DNA of 28,364 nucleotides from Gnetum montanum. Taxonomy: Eukaryota > Streptophyta > Gnetopsida > Gnetales > Gnetaceae. The stretch lies in NCBI GenBank assembly GCA_015680685.1, contig MNCI01006668.1, forward strand, positions 18,986-47,349, written 5' to 3'. The notes beneath the pieces were generated by a model. That model was not told the origin of the DNA and ran no database searches. It saw only the letters and a list, made by a program, of their open reading frames with translations. Position numbers and translations under genes: made by a program. The number at the start of each line of letters is the position of its first letter. Positions within the stretch are counted from its first letter, which is position 1. Below, piece by piece: positions 26,506-28,364 of this stretch.

Positions 26506-28364
26506 ATGGGGCCTCGTCGGTCTTTGAGGTTACAAGGGAGAGATCCAGCCACTAACGTTATAACCCAAGACGAGTATAACTTCATCTGCATTAAGATACA
26601 AGCCGGCCTGGCAGTGGATCGGGCTGAAATCGAAGTAAAGAGATAATTCGAACTCTTTTATAGGGGAGGACACGAGTTCATCCCCTCCCCATATGACATA
26701 ATCCCCGTTCCAGAATAATTCTCAGAGCTCTTTACTCAGCTCCTTCTGCACAGGAGCCAGTCATTGGACCAACCCGCGCTAGAGCCTCAGCCAGAGGAAG
26801 AAGACGCGTTCGCTACCCAATCTGAGCAGGGAGACTCATACCACACCTTGAGCCACCAAGCACAGATAAACCCCATTTTCCATCTTGGGACAGGGGAAGT
26901 CTTGCCCGTACAATGCCCTGGGTTCACCCAAGTTCAGATGCCACCACCGGAAACGCTAGCACTCGTACACATTCCGCTCCCGAGCGATCCCCAACCTCAC
27001 ACCTTCCCTCTAACAGTTACCCCTAATGCAGCTGCGGGCCCATCCTCACAAGCACCGCCTCCTCATGATGGCATGGGACCAACATTCCCACCTCGCGTAA
27101 TTAGGATGCTGCATGTGATCCCTGCATCTACATTAGCTCACTTCATACCCCATATCCAGACGCATACAACTCCCCAAGCAGCCCCAACCCAACAAGGAGT
27201 CCCCGCATACAACGTAGCGGGAAAATGGCTAGCAAGGGGGGCATCATCATATCAAATTCCTCATCACCACGTCCCACCCCACACAATCCCCTCGATCACT
27301 GCTCCTCAAGCACAGCCCCAGCTGCAGCAACAACAACAACCACAACATTTTCCTCTTAACATCTCAGTCTTAGCATCGCCCGCCGTTAACTACCCATAGG
27401 CACAACCGCCAATCACACAGCCTTTGGCGTTTCAACCCGTGACCCAGCAATCTAGCTAGTATGCAGCCCCGCACCCCTAGCCTATAGCTTCACCGAGCGG
27501 CCAAGATTGGGTGGATGCTAAGAAATTGATGCAGGAATTAAGAGATGAGGTAGAGTTGAAAGTAGTAGATTTCTACAATGATGACCCTATCAGCTCCTCT
27601 ATCCCGCCATTGACTATGCCCAAGGGCGTCCCCCTTCCAATGTTGACTAAGTATAACGGGGAGATAGACCCCAATGCCCACCTCATCACGTTCAGATTAG
27701 AGTGCACACTCCTTCAAGCATGGCCCTACTCCATACTACGAATATTCCCCATGTCCCTCGCGGGAAGGGCACTCGACTGGTACCGGGCCTTAGCCAGGAA
27801 TTCCATCCTTTCCCTAGACGATCTTCTACGCCAGTTTGTAACCAGGTTCAAGTATAACTTGAAACCTGAAGCTACACTGGACAGCCTCATGCAGATCAAG
27901 CAGGCACCGCTCGAACCGGTGCAGAAGTTCATTCAGAGATGGAGTGTAGCTCTCAACGAGTTGCACGACCCAATCTCTCAAACCTATCTGCTCACGATTC
28001 TGAAAGGGGCTGTCAATGACTTCTTCAAGTCCAAACTGTATTACCTCAATGCACGCGATTTGAATCAAGCATTTGAACAAATCAAAAATATAGAGGAAGC
28101 TGCTCAAAATAGCGACCCTGCGTACCTGGCCTTCAAAAACCAATACACTAAGAAAGACAAAGAAAAGACCAAGGCGACTATAGCAGCAATAGCGGGGGCA
28201 TAGCAAACCAACGCCACACATCAATACAAACCACCCGTTCCCCCCACTAACTACTATCAGCCCGCTTCCACAACAGCCCCAGAGTCGTCATCACAAAACC
28301 CGACGAACCGTACGCGTAACTTCGAGAGGAAGGAACCCTCTCAGTACACGCCTTTACCGATGAA
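26506..28364 (+). pseudogene. E4 gag (decayed, 3' end outside window)
   Basis: One frame is kept from 26506 (MGPRRSLRLQGRDP) to the window end; an upstream in-frame ATG at 26401 is an alternative start. The N-terminal half is rich in Pro and Gln with a poly-Gln run near 27330. The gag core (27511-28200) has MPKGVPLPMLTKYNG, FPMSLAGRALDWYRAL, DLLRQFVTRFKYN and LLTILKGAVNDFF, a typical plant Retrotrans_gag domain. The visible end, YTPLPM, resembles the region before protease in Tat-type gag. In-frame stops are at 26644, 26716, 27397, 27457, 27478 and 28201 (plus 26470 and 26497 upstream), all TAA or TAG. Gag packages the RNA in virus-like particles. Confidence 0.85.

Larger units (their letters stand above)
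24893..28364 (+). mobile_element. E4: Tat-like gypsy element, 5' part only
   Basis: LTR (24893-26092), PBS (26098), repeat-rich leader and gag are visible; pol and the 3' LTR lie beyond the window. It differs from E0-E3 in PBS, LTR and gag. It is inserted in E3 gag after GTCAC (24888-24892), which should be repeated just after the far LTR. Tat-like is inferred from gag style and layout; I cannot test it without pol. Confidence 0.7.

Overview
The window reads as plant nuclear repeat DNA. I find no host gene, rRNA, tRNA or CRISPR array. It is made almost entirely of decayed Ty3/gypsy LTR retrotransposons, nested and rearranged. The plant assignment rests on non-chromodomain gypsy pol proteins, LTRs with TATA boxes, and primer-binding sites matching the 3' end of plant tRNA-Asp (best copy TGGTGCCGTTGCCGGGG at 23199). 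The elements are old: most coding frames hold many stop codons but very few frameshifts. I cannot name the species.

Layout. (1) 1-2385: 3' part and 3' LTR of element E1, plus strand. (2) 2386-3845: AT-rich DNA with no recognised gene. (3) 3846-23197: element E2, plus strand, with LTR, partial PBS, an INVERTED protease/RT-N fragment (4809-5694), RT-C/RNase H/integrase (5694-7799), a long noncoding 3' region (21087-23013) and a short LTR-like segment (23014-23197). (4) 7800-21086: element E0, minus strand, nested in the last codons of E2 pol and flanked by a 5-bp duplication. E0 is the most complete copy: LTR-PBS-gag-pro-RT-RH-INT-noncoding block-third ORF-PPT-LTR. (5) 23014-24892: a PPT-LTR-PBS junction leading into the gag of a further copy (E3). 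(6) 24893-28364: a different, Tat-like element (E4) inserted in E3 gag; its 5' LTR, PBS, leader and gag are visible and it runs off the window.

E0, E1, E2 and E3 share LTR ends (TGATGA...ACTCATCA) and, where visible, PBS, gag, pol and 3' region, so they form one family. It looks Athila-like: tRNA-Asp-type PBS, no chromodomain, and an extra sense ORF after pol.

Most interesting: E0 carries a third reading frame of about 960 codons (11800 to 8918) with no net frameshift. Its ATG abuts a splice acceptor, its leader has a candidate 213-bp intron, and a TATA box lies upstream with the same GTATACG motifs as the E0 LTR promoter. An 11-bp purine-rich motif, AGTC(A/G)TGGGGG, recurs at three fixed places (pol end, intron start, 3' PPT) across copies. 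The Tat-like LTR holds about 30 TACGC motifs in 1.3 kb, including a 27-bp tandem array.
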